Positions 1-10,126 of a stretch of 64,000 nucleotides of DNA are shown here, one piece after another (the stretch's first letter is position 1; each line of letters begins with the position of its first letter). The translations under genes were made by a program, and so were the position numbers. Origin of the DNA: Pseudomonadales bacterium (GTDB lineage Bacteria > Pseudomonadota > Gammaproteobacteria > Pseudomonadales > Pseudohongiellaceae); assembly GCA_024234325.1 (NCBI GenBank), contig JACKOJ010000002.1, positions 62,001 through 126,000 of the forward strand. Direction: 5' to 3'. The notes under the pieces were generated by a model. That model ran no database searches. It was not told where the DNA came from and saw only the letters and a program-made list of their open reading frames with translations.

Positions 1-1
1 C

Positions 2-37
2 ATCGTGGTCATGGCTGTTTTCTTCGCCGGTCACTGA
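2..37 (+). CDS. C-terminal end of an unidentified protein (partial)
   Basis: An open frame enters from the left edge and ends at the TGA at 35-37. Only eleven codons are visible (IVVMAVFFAGH), a hydrophobic tail that could be the end of a membrane segment. A strong intrinsic terminator follows about 45 bases later, which fits a real gene end on this strand. The piece is too short to identify, and the frame could be fortuitous. Confidence 0.3.
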   Translation: MVVMAVFFAGH

Positions 38-81
38 TCGCGTCATGCTCAAGGCCTGACGGCTTTGCTGCGCAGGTCAAC

Positions 82-117
82 AAAAGCCTGAGTGGGGTAC
101 CCCGCTCAGGCTTTTTT
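82..117. terminator. Bidirectional intrinsic terminator
   Basis: An 11-bp stem (AAAAGCCTGAG at 82-92 with CTCAGGCTTTT at 105-115) is extended inward by GGGG/CCCC (94-97 with 100-103). It is followed by a T run on the plus strand and preceded by an A run that serves as the T run on the minus strand. It lies between a plus-strand gene end at 37 and the minus-strand DUF2970 gene end at 122, so it probably stops transcription from both sides. Confidence 0.88.
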
Positions 118-121
118 GTTT

Positions 122-346
122 TCAGGGCAGTACGGTCTTGACGACGACGACCAGGGTGAGAACAAACAGAACCGTAAAGATCAGCGCAGCCGCAATAAAG
201 CCCGTAATGGAGCCATTGGCAAAATCGCGCTCCTTGTTCTCTTGACTCTGCACCCCGAAGCTCGCCTGCATCACGCTCAGCATATTGCGCCAGAATGACT
301 GTTTTCGCTTTGGCTCTTCCTTTTGTTTTTCAGTATCTTGTGACAT
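122..346 (-). CDS. DUF2970 family small membrane protein
   Basis: A 74-residue protein with a basic, hydrophilic N-terminal part (many Lys, Gln and Glu, residues 2-17), a central stretch resembling 'SVMQASFGVQSQENKERDF', and one long C-terminal transmembrane helix rich in Val, Leu and Phe (about residues 45-72). This is the layout of the DUF2970 family found across gamma- and betaproteobacteria, whose function is unknown. The start at 346 is chosen because AAAGGAG lies just upstream (about 353-360). The frame stays open upstream to 508, but that part overlaps the end of metH and does not look coding. It lies 31 bases after metH on the same strand and may be co-transcribed with it. Confidence 0.83.
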   Translation of the reverse strand: MSQDTEKQKEEPKRKQSFWRNMLSVMQASFGVQSQENKERDFANGSITGFIAAALIFTVLFVLTLVVVVKTVLP

Positions 347-377
347 TAATCTACTCCTTTGCCTTAATAGGCTGATT

Positions 378-4064
<3,687 letters not shown>

Positions 4065-4105
4065 GGCGTCATCCGGTGGAGAGGGTTGGGGGCTAAAAAG
4101 CGCGC

Positions 4106-4111
4106 ATTCTA
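4106..4111 (-). promoter_or_regulatory. Probable -10 box of the metH promoter
   Basis: On the minus strand TAGAAT is followed directly by GCGCGCT, about 42 bases upstream of the metH start. No good -35 box lies 16-18 bases upstream, which would suit an activator-dependent promoter. An inverted repeat centred at 4150 would lie about 50 bases upstream of the predicted transcription start. Assigned by eye. Confidence 0.45.
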
Positions 4112-4141
4112 GCAGAACTGCCCCCCTGGCGGCATGTGCAA

Positions 4142-4159
4142 ATCCTGAGGGTTCAGGAT
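4142..4159. repeat. Inverted repeat between metH and nfuA, possible operator
   Basis: ATCCTGA (4142-4148) and TCAGGAT (4153-4159) form a perfect 7-bp inverted repeat around GGGT, in the divergent metH-nfuA spacer. For metH the centre would be near position -50, typical of an activator site. It is similar to but does not match the MetR pattern TGAA-N5-TTCA. It could equally be a hairpin in a longer transcript. Confidence 0.5.
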
Positions 4160-4225
4160 GAAGAAACTGCATACAGAATCTGTTCGCTTTGGCGCAGCTT
4201 AATACCCTAGCATTTTAGTCCAGTA

Positions 4226-4254
4226 TTTAACTTGGCGACGACTTGGCGTACACT
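4226..4254 (+). promoter_or_regulatory. Candidate nfuA promoter
   Basis: TTTAAC (4226-4231) and TACACT (4249-4254) are separated by 17 bases, and a TGCGCC discriminator follows the -10 box. The -35 box is poor (three of six). The predicted start is about 25 bases before the nfuA ATG. No IscR-like site was recognised by eye. Confidence 0.4.
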
Positions 4255-4286
4255 TGCGCCATTCCGGAATTCCCTCAGGAACCCTT

Positions 4287-4868
4287 ATGATCACGATTAC
4301 CGAGTCAGCGCAGGAATACCTTGCCGAATTGCTCAAGAAACAGAATTGCGAAGGCATCGCGGTGCGCATATTCATTCTCGACGCCGGCACGCCCAAAGCC
4401 GAGACCTGCATCTCCTTCTGCCGCCCGGGGGAATCCCAGGACTCTGACGAACTGCGCCACTACCCCGAGTTCAATGCCTATCTTGAGGCGCGCAGCGTGC
4501 CCTATCTCAAGGATGCGGTGGTGGATTACGCCAAGGACAGCATGGGCGGGCAGCTCACGATCAAGGCCCCCAATTCACGCCTGCCACAGATTAGCGACGA
4601 CAGCAGCATCGAAGATCGCGTGAATTATGTGCTGTACAACGAGATCAATCCCTCGCTGGCCGCCCACGGCGGCGTGGTCACTCTGGAGGAAATCTTCGAT
4701 AACAGCATCGCCGTGCTGAAATTCGGAGGCGGCTGCCAGGGCTGTGGCATGGTGGATCTGACCCTGAAGGAAGGGGTGGAAAAGACCCTGCTGGAACAGA
4801 TTCCGCAACTGACCGAGGTGCGGGATATCACCGACCACAGCCAGCGCGAAAACGCCTACTTCAAATAG
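4287..4868 (+). CDS. nfuA: Fe-S biogenesis protein NfuA
   Basis: A 193-residue scaffold/carrier that delivers [4Fe-4S] clusters to apo-proteins, important in oxidative stress and iron limitation. The N-terminal half (about 1-95) is a degenerate A-type domain that has lost the A-type cysteines, and the C-terminal half is the Nfu domain. The Nfu motif 'GGGCQGCGM' gives Cys150 and Cys153, which bind the cluster at the dimer interface. E. coli NfuA is 191 residues with the same layout. The ATG at 4287 matches the family N-terminus (MITITESA) and has AGGAA upstream at about 4277-4281; the frame stays open to 4254 but the extra codons are not family-like. It is monocistronic and divergent from metH. 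Confidence 0.96.
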   Translation: MITITESAQEYLAELLKKQNCEGIAVRIFILDAGTPKAETCISFCRPGESQDSDELRHYPEFNAYLEARSVPYLKDAVVDYAKDSMGGQLTIKAPNSRLPQISDDSSIEDRVNYVLYNEINPSLAAHGGVVTLEEIFDNSIAVLKFGGGCQGCGMVDLTLKEGVEKTLLEQIPQLTEVRDITDHSQRENAYFK

Positions 4869-4878
4869 GCTCGACTGC

Positions 4879-5544
4879 CTAGCCCGGGTAACGACTCGCC
4901 AGGCCCTGGTAGAGTCGCTCCGGGTACTCCGGGTCCTCTGCATCCAGCGCCTGCATGAGCTCCACCAGATGCTCGTTGTCTTCGCGCCCGCTCCACATCT
5001 TCTGATACGTCCCTTCCTTGTAGCCGTGGTCCTGGCGGAAAAAGTTCAGCACGTTCTTGCTGACGTACTGGCGGAAGAGGGCATCCCAACCCAGACCACA
5101 ATCCAGCATGATCGCGCGGAAGGTGGCCAGATCAATACGGCGCGCGGCACTCAGACCGATCAGCAGCTCCAGCTTTGACACCAGACTCATGCCATCCAGT
5201 TCGTAGCGGCGGTCATCGAACCCCACCTCGCTGCCTGGACGGGCATCGGCGACCGCCTGCATCAACCAGGCACTCGCCCGATCGTGGTCATCTTCGTGCT
5301 CCAGCAGAATCTCCGACAGCAGGAAATGCCAGATGTCGATGATCTCCATCTGCAGTTGCGCCATGTCGCATTCCTGCTTCTTCCACCACTTCCAGCCGTG
5401 ATGCTCGATAGCCTCGGCAGCCTCAATCACAACCGCACGCAGATAGGGGAAACGCTTGCTGACCCACAGCGGATCCACCTTGGTGTTCATGCGGGACTGC
5501 AGGTTCAGCATCAGGCGAGCCTGGGTTTCGATCAGTATTGTCAT
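4879..5544 (-). CDS. Dimeric (all-alpha) dUTP diphosphatase
   Basis: A 221-residue protein with the all-alpha NTP pyrophosphohydrolase signature of dimeric dUTPases. 'EAAEAIEHHGWKWWK' (about residues 41-55) and 'QLQMEIIDIWHF' (about 63-74) supply the Glu/Asp residues that bind magnesium. Such enzymes hydrolyse dUTP to dUMP and pyrophosphate, keeping uracil out of DNA and feeding dTMP synthesis. They are unrelated to the trimeric beta-sheet Dut of E. coli. The closing part (FFRQDHGYKEGTYQKMW) is also family-typical. It converges with nfuA, whose stop is only ten bases away, and is followed upstream on the minus strand by two unrecognised genes that may share its transcript. Confidence 0.85.
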   Translation of the reverse strand: MTILIETQARLMLNLQSRMNTKVDPLWVSKRFPYLRAVVIEAAEAIEHHGWKWWKKQECDMAQLQMEIIDIWHFLLSEILLEHEDDHDRASAWLMQAVADARPGSEVGFDDRRYELDGMSLVSKLELLIGLSAARRIDLATFRAIMLDCGLGWDALFRQYVSKNVLNFFRQDHGYKEGTYQKMWSGREDNEHLVELMQALDAEDPEYPERLYQGLASRYPG

Positions 5545-5556
5545 GATGTCCTTGTC

Positions 5557-5826
5557 TTACTGCGGGGTATTTCCGGGTGAATTCGGGGCAGAGTTCTGGG
5601 CCGGTGCCTGTTGTCTGAGCGCCTCAAGCATGTCTTCACGGCTGCGCAGCATGTCTCTGTAGGTGGAGAGGGCCAGGTTGTCCGACGGTTGCTTGTCCTC
5701 GCGTGCTTCCAGCTCAGCTATCCAGTCCTGCAGCAAGCGGATTTCATGCTGAAGCTGACGCTCACCGGACAAAAGCAGAGCAGAGTCGATGCTAGCGACG
5801 GTACGGGGTTTGCGAAGATCTTTCAT
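5557..5826 (-). CDS. Hypothetical coiled-coil protein
   Basis: An 89-residue charged protein with no recognised domain. The middle (about residues 20-72) is rich in Glu, Leu, Gln and Arg and looks like a helical or coiled-coil segment. The C-terminus is a low-complexity Pro/Asn/Ala/Gln tail. It ends 12 bases before the dUTPase start, suggesting co-transcription. The start is uncertain: ATG at 5826 has no clear Shine-Dalgarno sequence, and the frame continues upstream to 6060, but those residues look non-coding and overlap the next gene. A translation start at 5961 is an alternative. Confidence 0.55.
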   Translation of the reverse strand: MKDLRKPRTVASIDSALLLSGERQLQHEIRLLQDWIAELEAREDKQPSDNLALSTYRDMLRSREDMLEALRQQAPAQNSAPNSPGNTPQ

Positions 5827-5968
5827 GGCAGCATGCGTTTCGACAAGTGACCAGGGAATCTGCAAGTCAACAGCACGAAACCAAATCTCTGCCACAGATG
5901 CGAAACCATGGGCAAAGGAGGGAAGGCGAAGCGACTTCGGCGCAGGTTGGCACAGGATCATGCAACGG

Positions 5969-6742
5969 TCAAGAATCGTGGGGCAGGCTCTGGTCACTCT
6001 GCAGGGATTGCCAGGCGTGCGGGTGCAGCGCGCGCATGTGAGTATGCGCCTGCGGCTCACCCCACAACTCCTGCAGTGCCTTGATATCGGTCTTGGTCAA
6101 CAGGGCAAGCTGCTCGTAGCCCAGCATCTGGTAGGGATTTTCGAGGGTCTGCCAGTCGTGGAAATTCACACGCTTCAGGGCAGCCGGAGAAAGCGGTTTG
6201 CCTGCAGCCCCCCGAGCGTGGAAAAAATCGGCCAGGGCTGCATAGTGATACAGCGTGCCCAGGCTTTCTTCGGAGGATTTCCGGGCCTTGCGTTCTGCCC
6301 GAATACGCGCCCGCAGAATCTGGCAGGCCTGGCGAAAAGCCCCCATCTGCGGCAATGCCGGCACACAGACTGCCAGGGCGGCATCAAAGCGTTCCTGTTG
6401 CTGCAGGGCTTTGCTTTCCTCCAGCCAGTTTTCCGCTGCCGATACAGATGCTGGCGTTGTAGAGGGCGACGGGCTGGCGACAGCAGGCTTTCCTGGGAAC
6501 TCGCTCGTGCTCGCGCCTCTGGCAGCCGTCGCAGTAGTCGCTTGGGAGGACAGCAGATCTTCCGGCTCAATGCCCAGAATATCCTCGGCGCTGACGTCTT
6601 CGGATTCACGCAACTCCAATGGAGGCAGAGGTACGTTGCGATCGGCGGATTCGGCATTGTGCTGCTGCTGATTACGGTGCAAGGCCCACACAATCAGAAT
6701 CAACAAGGCAATTGCCAGAAAAATGAGTCCTGCCAGAATCAA
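5969..6742 (-). CDS. Hypothetical membrane-anchored protein
   Basis: A 257-residue protein of unknown function. Residues 1-20 form one transmembrane helix (LAGLIFLAIALLILIVWAL), followed by an acidic, Pro- and Ser/Thr/Ala-rich linker to about residue 105, then a mostly helical domain of about 150 residues with several Ala-rich helices and a run of Arg/Lys. An N-in, C-out anchored topology with a soluble periplasmic or cytoplasmic domain is possible, and the orientation is unclear. The start is TTG at 6740-6742, supported by GGAG about seven bases upstream. It lies upstream of the 89-residue gene and the dUTPase on the same strand. Confidence 0.72.
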   Translation of the reverse strand: MILAGLIFLAIALLILIVWALHRNQQQHNAESADRNVPLPPLELRESEDVSAEDILGIEPEDLLSSQATTATAARGASTSEFPGKPAVASPSPSTTPASVSAAENWLEESKALQQQERFDAALAVCVPALPQMGAFRQACQILRARIRAERKARKSSEESLGTLYHYAALADFFHARGAAGKPLSPAALKRVNFHDWQTLENPYQMLGYEQLALLTKTDIKALQELWGEPQAHTHMRALHPHAWQSLQSDQSLPHDS

Positions 6743-6916
6743 AGCCTTACTCCAATGAATGTCCAGATTTCGCTGCCGGTCTTACCAGTGATGTGACACG
6801 GATTGCCATGCAGGGCGGCAATTCTAGCAATCTTCACACTGCCGGGTCATCACTGAATCGAAGACGGTTGCCCGAGCTCTTTCCGAATGCCTGAGAAAAA
6901 TTTACACGATTGGCTC

Positions 6917-6945
6917 TTGACGAGGGGGAACTGGCTGCCTAAAAT
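6917..6945 (+). promoter_or_regulatory. Sigma-70 promoter of tRNA-Glu
   Basis: TTGACG (6917-6922) and TAAAAT (6940-6945) are separated by exactly 17 bases and followed by GCGCCGC. This is a near-consensus promoter with a GC-rich discriminator, the arrangement seen at stringently controlled stable-RNA promoters. The tRNA begins 43 bases after the -10 box. Confidence 0.85.
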
Positions 6946-6987
6946 GCGCCGCTTTCTGCAGTAAGGCAGAGAGATTGTTCGACTCTA

Positions 6988-7063
<76 letters not shown>

Positions 7064-7069
7064 CACACG

Positions 7070-7100
7070 AAAAGCCCGACTTCGGTCGGGCTTTTTTTTT
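7070..7100 (+). terminator. Intrinsic terminator of tRNA-Glu
   Basis: AAAAGCCCGAC (7070-7080), a TTCG tetraloop, and GTCGGGCTTTT (7085-7095) form a very stable hairpin running into a T tract to 7100. It ends the tRNA-Glu transcript seven bases after the CCA. Confidence 0.93.
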
Positions 7101-7219
7101 CGCCTGCCAAAAGTTACCCCGCTCGCAAATAGCGCCACAGGGGGTGATTTGTTATGATGGCGCCCGCCGACGACAGCGTCGCCCCCCGTGCACATCCTGT
7201 GAGCAGCGAAGTAACGCGT

Positions 7220-8140
7220 ATGACGATTGCCATTTCCATCAAGGATCTTCACAAGACTTACGCCAACGGACACCAGGCGCTCAAGGGCGTCAATCTGGAT
7301 GTCAGTGAAGGCGACTTCTTTGCGTTGCTCGGCCCCAATGGTGCCGGCAAGTCCACCACTATCGGGGTCATCTCCACTCTGGTCCGCCAGACCTCCGGCA
7401 CCGTGACCGTGTACGGCCGCAACGTTGAGACGCATGTCTACGAGACCAAGCTTGATCTGGGCATCGTCCCGCAGGAAGTGAACTTCAGCCTCTTCGAGAA
7501 AGTCGCCGACATCGTCATGACCCAGGCCGGGTATTACGGTCTGCCACGCCCCCTGGCGCGGGAGCGCACCGAGAAATATCTGCGCAAGCTCGGCCTGTGG
7601 GACAAACGGGACAACCGCGCGCGCATGCTCTCCGGCGGCATGAAGCGTCGCCTGATGATTGCCCGTGCCCTGGTGCATGAACCGCGCCTGCTGATTCTCG
7701 ATGAACCGACGGCCGGTGTGGACATCGAGTTGCGTCGCTCGATGTGGGACTTCCTGCAGGAGATCAACCGCAACGGCACCACCATCATTCTGACGACGCA
7801 TTATCTGGAAGAGGCAGAAACACTCTGCCGCAACATCGCCATCATTGATGAAGGCCGCATCATTGAAAACACCAGCATGAAGAAACTGCTGGACAAACTC
7901 GACTCCCAGACCCTGATCTTCGACCTGCGCCATGAGATTGAAGAGACTGCCTTTGCCGCACTCGGCCTCGACCGGGCGCGATGGGTGGACCCGTGCACCT
8001 TTGAAATTGATATCGGTTGTGACGAGGACATCAACTGCATCTTCGCGCAACTGGAAGACGGCAGCATCGGCGTCAAGGGGATGCGCAACAAGACCAATCG
8101 TCTGGAGCAACTGTTCCTGTCACGCCTGAAGGGTGCCTGA
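7220..8140 (+). CDS. yadG: ABC transporter ATP-binding protein, YadG family
   Basis: The 306-residue ATPase subunit of an ABC-2-type exporter. Visible are Walker A 'GPNGAGKST' (about residue 38), the signature 'LSGGMKRR' (about 137) and Walker B 'LLILDEPTAGVD'. The H-loop follows in 'TTHYLEEAE'. Similarity to E. coli YadG runs the whole length, including the end (MRNKTNRLEQLF). It would hydrolyse ATP in the cytoplasm to drive the YadH permease encoded 16 bases downstream. The substrate of YadGH is not established. The start at 7220 is chosen to match the family N-terminus (MTIAISIKDL); the frame is open from 7154. Confidence 0.93.
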   Translation: MTIAISIKDLHKTYANGHQALKGVNLDVSEGDFFALLGPNGAGKSTTIGVISTLVRQTSGTVTVYGRNVETHVYETKLDLGIVPQEVNFSLFEKVADIVMTQAGYYGLPRPLARERTEKYLRKLGLWDKRDNRARMLSGGMKRRLMIARALVHEPRLLILDEPTAGVDIELRRSMWDFLQEINRNGTTIILTTHYLEEAETLCRNIAIIDEGRIIENTSMKKLLDKLDSQTLIFDLRHEIEETAFAALGLDRARWVDPCTFEIDIGCDEDINCIFAQLEDGSIGVKGMRNKTNRLEQLFLSRLKGA

Positions 8141-8156
8141 GACCAGGGAGTCGCGT

Positions 8157-8930
8157 ATGCAAGCCAATTACAAATACATCGCCTTTGAAACCATTCTGAT
8201 CAAAGAGATCCGGCGCTTTGCCCGCATCTGGGTGCAAACCCTGGTGCCTCCCGCCATTACCATCGGTCTTTACTTTCTGATCTTCGGCAATCTCATCGGG
8301 CGCCGTATCGGCGATATGGGCGGCTACGGGTATATGGAGTTTATCGTGCCCGGTCTGATCATGATGGCGGTGATCCAGAACTCCTATGCCAACGTGGTCT
8401 CTTCATTTTTCAGCCAGAAATTCCAGCGCAGCATTGAAGAATTGCTGGTGTCCCCGGTTCCCAACTACGTCATCCTCTGCGGTTTTGTCGCAGGAGGCGT
8501 CGCGCGGGGACTCGCCGTGGGCTTTATTGTGATGCTGATGTCCTTCGCCTTCGCCGATCTCAGCATTCACAGTTTTCCCGTCACCATCATCGTGGTAGTG
8601 ATGACCGCCGTGGTGTTTTCGCTGGCTGGATTCCTGAACGCGCTGTTTGCCAACAGCTTCGATGATATTTCCATCATTCCCACCTTTGTGCTGACGCCGC
8701 TAATCTATCTTGGTGGCGTGTTTTACTCGGTGGAGCTGTTGCCCTCGGCGGGCCGCATCGTGTCCTCCTTCAATCCGATCTTCTACATGGTCAATACCTT
8801 CCGCTACGGCATTCTTGGCACCTCCGATGTCAACATCTACTCGTCGCTGGGCATGTTGACCCTCTTTGTCGCCATACTGTACGGCTTCTCTCTGTATCTG
8901 CTGCGCAAAGGCACTGGCTTGCGTCATTGA
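8157..8930 (+). CDS. yadH: ABC-2 type transporter permease, YadH family
   Basis: A 257-residue inner-membrane permease. After an amphipathic N-terminal helix ending in 'EIRRFARIWVQTLVPP' there are six hydrophobic segments, as in ABC-2 permeases, with the signature 'TPLIYLGGVFYSVELLP' (about residues 180-196) and a closing part like E. coli YadH (RKGTGLRH). It pairs with the YadG ATPase just upstream. The start at 8157 has CAGGGAG (8144-8150) at good spacing and removes an overlap with yadG. The exported substrate is unknown. Confidence 0.92.
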   Translation: MQANYKYIAFETILIKEIRRFARIWVQTLVPPAITIGLYFLIFGNLIGRRIGDMGGYGYMEFIVPGLIMMAVIQNSYANVVSSFFSQKFQRSIEELLVSPVPNYVILCGFVAGGVARGLAVGFIVMLMSFAFADLSIHSFPVTIIVVVMTAVVFSLAGFLNALFANSFDDISIIPTFVLTPLIYLGGVFYSVELLPSAGRIVSSFNPIFYMVNTFRYGILGTSDVNIYSSLGMLTLFVAILYGFSLYLLRKGTGLRH

Positions 8931-8949
8931 GGCCGCGGAGTAGAACAGC

Positions 8950-9771
8950 ATGAGCGAGATGCCACTGGGGAGAAACACCAGTTACCCCAAAACCTACAAC
9001 CCGGAAGTCCTGTTCCCGATTCCGCGCATCGACAATCGTCGCAGGCTGGGAGTGCACTCAGAAGTGTTGCCATTTCGGGGCTACGATCTCTGGCGGGCCT
9101 ACGAAGTATCCTGGCTCGATCTGCGGGGCAAGCCCGTCGTCATGCTCGCCGAGTTCATGGTGCCGGTGCACAGTCCGTACATGGTTGAGTCCAAGTCCTT
9201 CAAACTGTATCTGAACTCCTTCAACCAGACCCGATTCGCGAATCCCGACGATGTGCGCGAACGGCTCGTGAGCGACCTGTCAGGCGTTGCGGGTGCCGAG
9301 GTGCTGGTTCAGCTTTCTTCCCTAAGCTCTGTGGAGGAGTTTGGCATCAGCCTGCCACAGGGAGAATCCCTTGACGTGCTGGAGATTGACATCGATTGCT
9401 ACCAGCCCGACCCCGCACTGCTGCGCGCAGACGCTGCGACGGTGGTGGAGGAAACCCTGTATTCCGACCTGTTCAAGTCGAATTGTCCGGTCACCGGGCA
9501 GCCGGACTGGGGGACAGTTGTCCTTCGATATCACGGCCCCCGAATCGACCACGCGGGCCTGCTGCGGTATCTGATCTCCTTCCGGGATCATGAAGGCTTC
9601 CACGAAGACTGCACGGAACAGATTTTTTGCGACCTGATGGCTCGTTGCCGCCCCATTAACCTGGGCATTACGCTGCACTTTTTGCGCCGCGGCGGGTTGG
9701 AGATCGTGCCAGTACGAAGCACCGAACCGGCACTGCTGGACTTCCCTGCAGCGCGCCTGATTCGGCAATGA
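8950..9771 (+). CDS. queF: NADPH-dependent 7-cyano-7-deazaguanine reductase
   Basis: Reduces preQ0 to preQ1 with two NADPH, a step of queuosine synthesis for the tRNA wobble position. The 273-residue length fits the long (YqcD-type, E. coli-like) QueF. The NADPH motif 'ESKSFKLYLNSFNQT' is in the N-terminal half, and the catalytic cysteine is in 'SNCPVTGQPDWG' in the C-terminal half, followed by 'HEGFHEDCTEQIF' and the family end 'PVRSTE'. The ATG at 8950 has CGGAG at 8936-8940. It follows yadH by 19 bases and is probably on the same transcript. A tRNA-Ser lies downstream; serine tRNAs are not queuosine targets, so the proximity probably has no functional meaning. Confidence 0.96.
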   Translation: MSEMPLGRNTSYPKTYNPEVLFPIPRIDNRRRLGVHSEVLPFRGYDLWRAYEVSWLDLRGKPVVMLAEFMVPVHSPYMVESKSFKLYLNSFNQTRFANPDDVRERLVSDLSGVAGAEVLVQLSSLSSVEEFGISLPQGESLDVLEIDIDCYQPDPALLRADAATVVEETLYSDLFKSNCPVTGQPDWGTVVLRYHGPRIDHAGLLRYLISFRDHEGFHEDCTEQIFCDLMARCRPINLGITLHFLRRGGLEIVPVRSTEPALLDFPAARLIRQ

Positions 9772-9780
9772 ACAAGGCGC

Positions 9781-9809
9781 TTGTATTTGCGCCCCTCATG
9801 GCATATAGT
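9781..9809 (+). promoter_or_regulatory. Candidate promoter of tRNA-Ser
   Basis: TTGTAT (9781-9786) and TATAGT (9804-9809) are 17 bases apart, followed by GTCGCGCC. The start would be about 37 bases before the tRNA. Confidence 0.6.
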
Positions 9810-9852
9810 GTCGCGCCTTCAAACGCAGCAAATCAGGCTGCGGAATGCATAC

Positions 9853-9942
9853 GGTGAGGTGTCCGAGTGGTTGAAGGAGCACGCCTGGAAAGTGTGTATA
9901 GGTTAACCCCTATCGAGGGTTCGAATCCCTCCCTCACCGCCA
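9853..9942 (+). tRNA. tRNA-Ser (anticodon GGA)
   Basis: A 90-base type II tRNA with a long variable arm. Acceptor GGTGAGG (9853-9859) pairs with CCTCACC (9932-9938), then discriminator G and encoded CCA (9940-9942). The anticodon stem CACGC/GTGTG encloses CTGGAAA, anticodon GGA, reading TCC and TCT. The T arm is GAGGGTTCGAATCCCTC. No clear terminator follows within the next 180 bases. Confidence 0.96.
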
Positions 9943-10126
9943 CTTAAATCGCAGCGATCAACCCCGATCGCGCCCCCAAGCTTCAGCAATATTTCCAGAC
10001 TCCCAAGAGGGAGGGATTTGAGCCCGAAAGAGGGTTCGATCCATTGCGAAGCATTACCAAAAGCCATTCCCCAACATCCTCCCCATCCTGTACCATCCCG
10101 ATAAAACAACAAAGGGTGGAACCACC

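Noticed and set aside
4065..4286. Cobalamin or SAM riboswitch before metH
   Set aside because: The spacer is too short and lacks the conserved B12 box or SAM-riboswitch core.
9989..10036. A tRNA-like fragment (GAGGGTTCGAT) after tRNA-Ser, considered as an attachment-site repeat of the tRNA 3' end
   Set aside because: It shares only about ten bases with the tRNA T arm and no integrase or phage genes are near, so there is no support for an integrated element.
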